Origin: a virus
DNA: 31,721 nt
Virus record (IMG/VR): IMGVR_UViG_3300027659_000133
Coordinates: 1 to 31,721 of that record
Reading direction: 5' to 3' (one strand)
Of this stretch, positions 31,013-31,721 are shown piece by piece; within the stretch, counting starts at the first letter, position 1, and each line of letters begins with the position of its first letter. The notes below the pieces were generated by a model that was not told the origin of the DNA, did not search any database, and saw only the letters and a program-made list of their open reading frames with translations. A program made the position numbers and the translations under genes.

Positions 31013-31721
31013 TTAAGATAATGCAAATGTGCCAGATGAATTAAATGTGTGAATAGTGTAGCCACCTATTGATGTTATTACACCACCAGATCCTCTTTGT
31101 GCACCAGCATATTTAATAATTACAACACCTGACCCACCATTTCCACCACCTCCACCGCTTTGACTGTTGTAGTTTGAGCCACCACCTCCACCACCTGTGT
31201 TTGCAGATCCTGCATTTCCTCTAGGGTTAGAAGTACTATTATTTCCAGTATTGGAACCTGCCCCACCACCGCCTAATCCCCCCGCACCTTGTGGTGGAAC
31301 AGTGTTTGCTGAATCTTGTAAATTACCGCCACCACCTCCGGCATAGTATGTTGCTGTCCCATTAATTGAATATTGTAATCCAATGCCACCGTTACCGCCT
31401 TGGCTATTACTTCCACCACCACCAACAGCACCTGCACCGCCTCCACCACCACCTGGATACTCACCGCCTGATACGTTTGGAAATCCTCCAGCAAAACCTT
31501 GACCTGTTGTCCCTGACCCCGCTAATGCTCCGGTTCTACCTCCACCGCCACCTGAACCACCTGATAATCCATTTGTGTTGTTTCCACCTGAACCCCCACC
31601 ACCACCACCAAGCGCAATATAATTTGCTGTAAATGAAGAATTAACTCCATTACTTCCAGCACCTGAAACAGCAGTGTACGGATTTGAAGCGCCAGCACCT
31701 CCAGCACCAACAACAACGGAA
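31013..31721 (-). CDS. Glycine-rich tail adhesin paralogue, C-terminal part (cut by window edge)
   Basis: The last 236 codons are present and the N terminus lies to the right of the window. The frame shows SVVVGAGGAGASNPY, many GGGGG blocks, YYAGGGGG, NTGGGGGGS, SGVVIIKYAGAQRGSGG, and the class C ending YTIHTFNSSGTFALS before TAA. The reading frame was followed by hand from the right edge to the stop. It is the first adhesin copy in transcription order within the window. Confidence 0.72.
   Translation of the reverse strand, partial: SVVVGAGGAGASNPYTAVSGAGSNGVNSSFTANYIALGGGGGGSGGNNTNGLSGGSGGGGGRTGALAGSGTTGQGFAGGFPNVSGGEYPGGGGGGAGAVGGGGSNSQGGNGGIGLQYSINGTATYYAGGGGGNLQDSANTVPPQGAGGLGGGGAGSNTGNNSTSNPRGNAGSANTGGGGGGSNYNSQSGGGGGNGGSGVVIIKYAGAQRGSGGVITSIGGYTIHTFNSSGTFALS

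Larger units (their letters stand above)
23057..31721 (-). repeat. Tandem array of seven glycine-rich adhesin paralogues
   Basis: Seven genes share the VEYLVVAGGGG entry, GGGG blocks with variable loops, an SGIVIIRY exit and an xTSSGS/TxTx end (entry not visible in the edge-truncated copy). They fall into N-terminal classes A, B and C and are separated by small tail genes. The DNA is low-complexity on both strands (GGTGGAGG / CCACCACC), which favours recombination between copies. Confidence 0.8.

Noticed and set aside
21262-31494. Long minus-strand frames rich in Leu, Val and Gln inside the glycine-rich genes
   Set aside because: They are frame-shifted readings of the same GGT/GGA repeats (GTG, GTT, TGG codons). 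They lack starts with ribosome binding sites and the proteins have no fold.
20933-31721. CRISPR-like or simple tandem repeat appearance of CCACCACC blocks
   Set aside because: Blocks are irregular in length and spacing, stay in frame with glycine codons and have no constant repeat-spacer pattern.

Overview
This window is part of the genome of a T7-like (autographivirus-type) podovirus. Supporting this are a single-subunit phage RNA polymerase, a gp2.5-like ssDNA-binding protein, a T7-type DNA polymerase, a gp4-like primase-helicase and a 5'-3' exonuclease, all on one strand, tightly packed, with 4-30 nt start/stop overlaps. Every supported gene is on the minus strand, so transcription runs from high to low coordinates. 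The AT-rich sequence, the phage-encoded class I ribonucleotide reductase and the glycine-rich tail proteins are typical of phages of aquatic bacteria. The host cannot be named from this sequence.

Layout in transcription order. (1) 31721-20933: late tail/adhesin region. It holds eight glycine-rich proteins (the first cut by the window edge), seven of one paralogous family, with four small tail-associated proteins between them. It ends at a terminator near 20.9 kb. (2) 20.9-19.3 kb: a probable early-type leader with a candidate -10 box and a palindrome, then a run of very small genes. Five of the microproteins in and just after this stretch are predicted membrane proteins, and the stretch ends at a second terminator. 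(3) 19.2-16.3 kb: a small membrane protein, the RNA polymerase and the ssDNA-binding protein. (4) 16.3-7.3 kb: replication and nucleotide module with a deoxyribosyltransferase-like protein, a DUF3310/gp1.7-like protein, DNA polymerase, a nucleotidyltransferase, dCMP deaminase, exonuclease, a GIY-YIG-like nuclease and primase-helicase. (5) 7.2-2.9 kb: ribonucleotide reductase (large subunit carrying a built-in glutaredoxin, and small subunit), three hypothetical genes and a ClpP-like protease, closed by a hairpin. (6) 2.9-0 kb: small hypothetical genes, a stand-alone protein resembling the Ia region of NAD-dependent ligase, an acidic protein with a zinc-binding-type cysteine cluster, and the start of an M20/M28-type metallopeptidase.

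The genes fit a plan in which host RNA polymerase starts the leader genes, the phage polymerase takes over, the replisome copies DNA, and the deaminase, reductase and probable scavenging enzymes supply dNTPs. The most unusual part is the 10.8 kb bank of modular glycine-rich adhesin-like proteins. Its N-terminal types alternate and one copy carries a LamG-like domain inserted at a precise point. No terminase, portal, capsid or endolysin gene is visible in the window.
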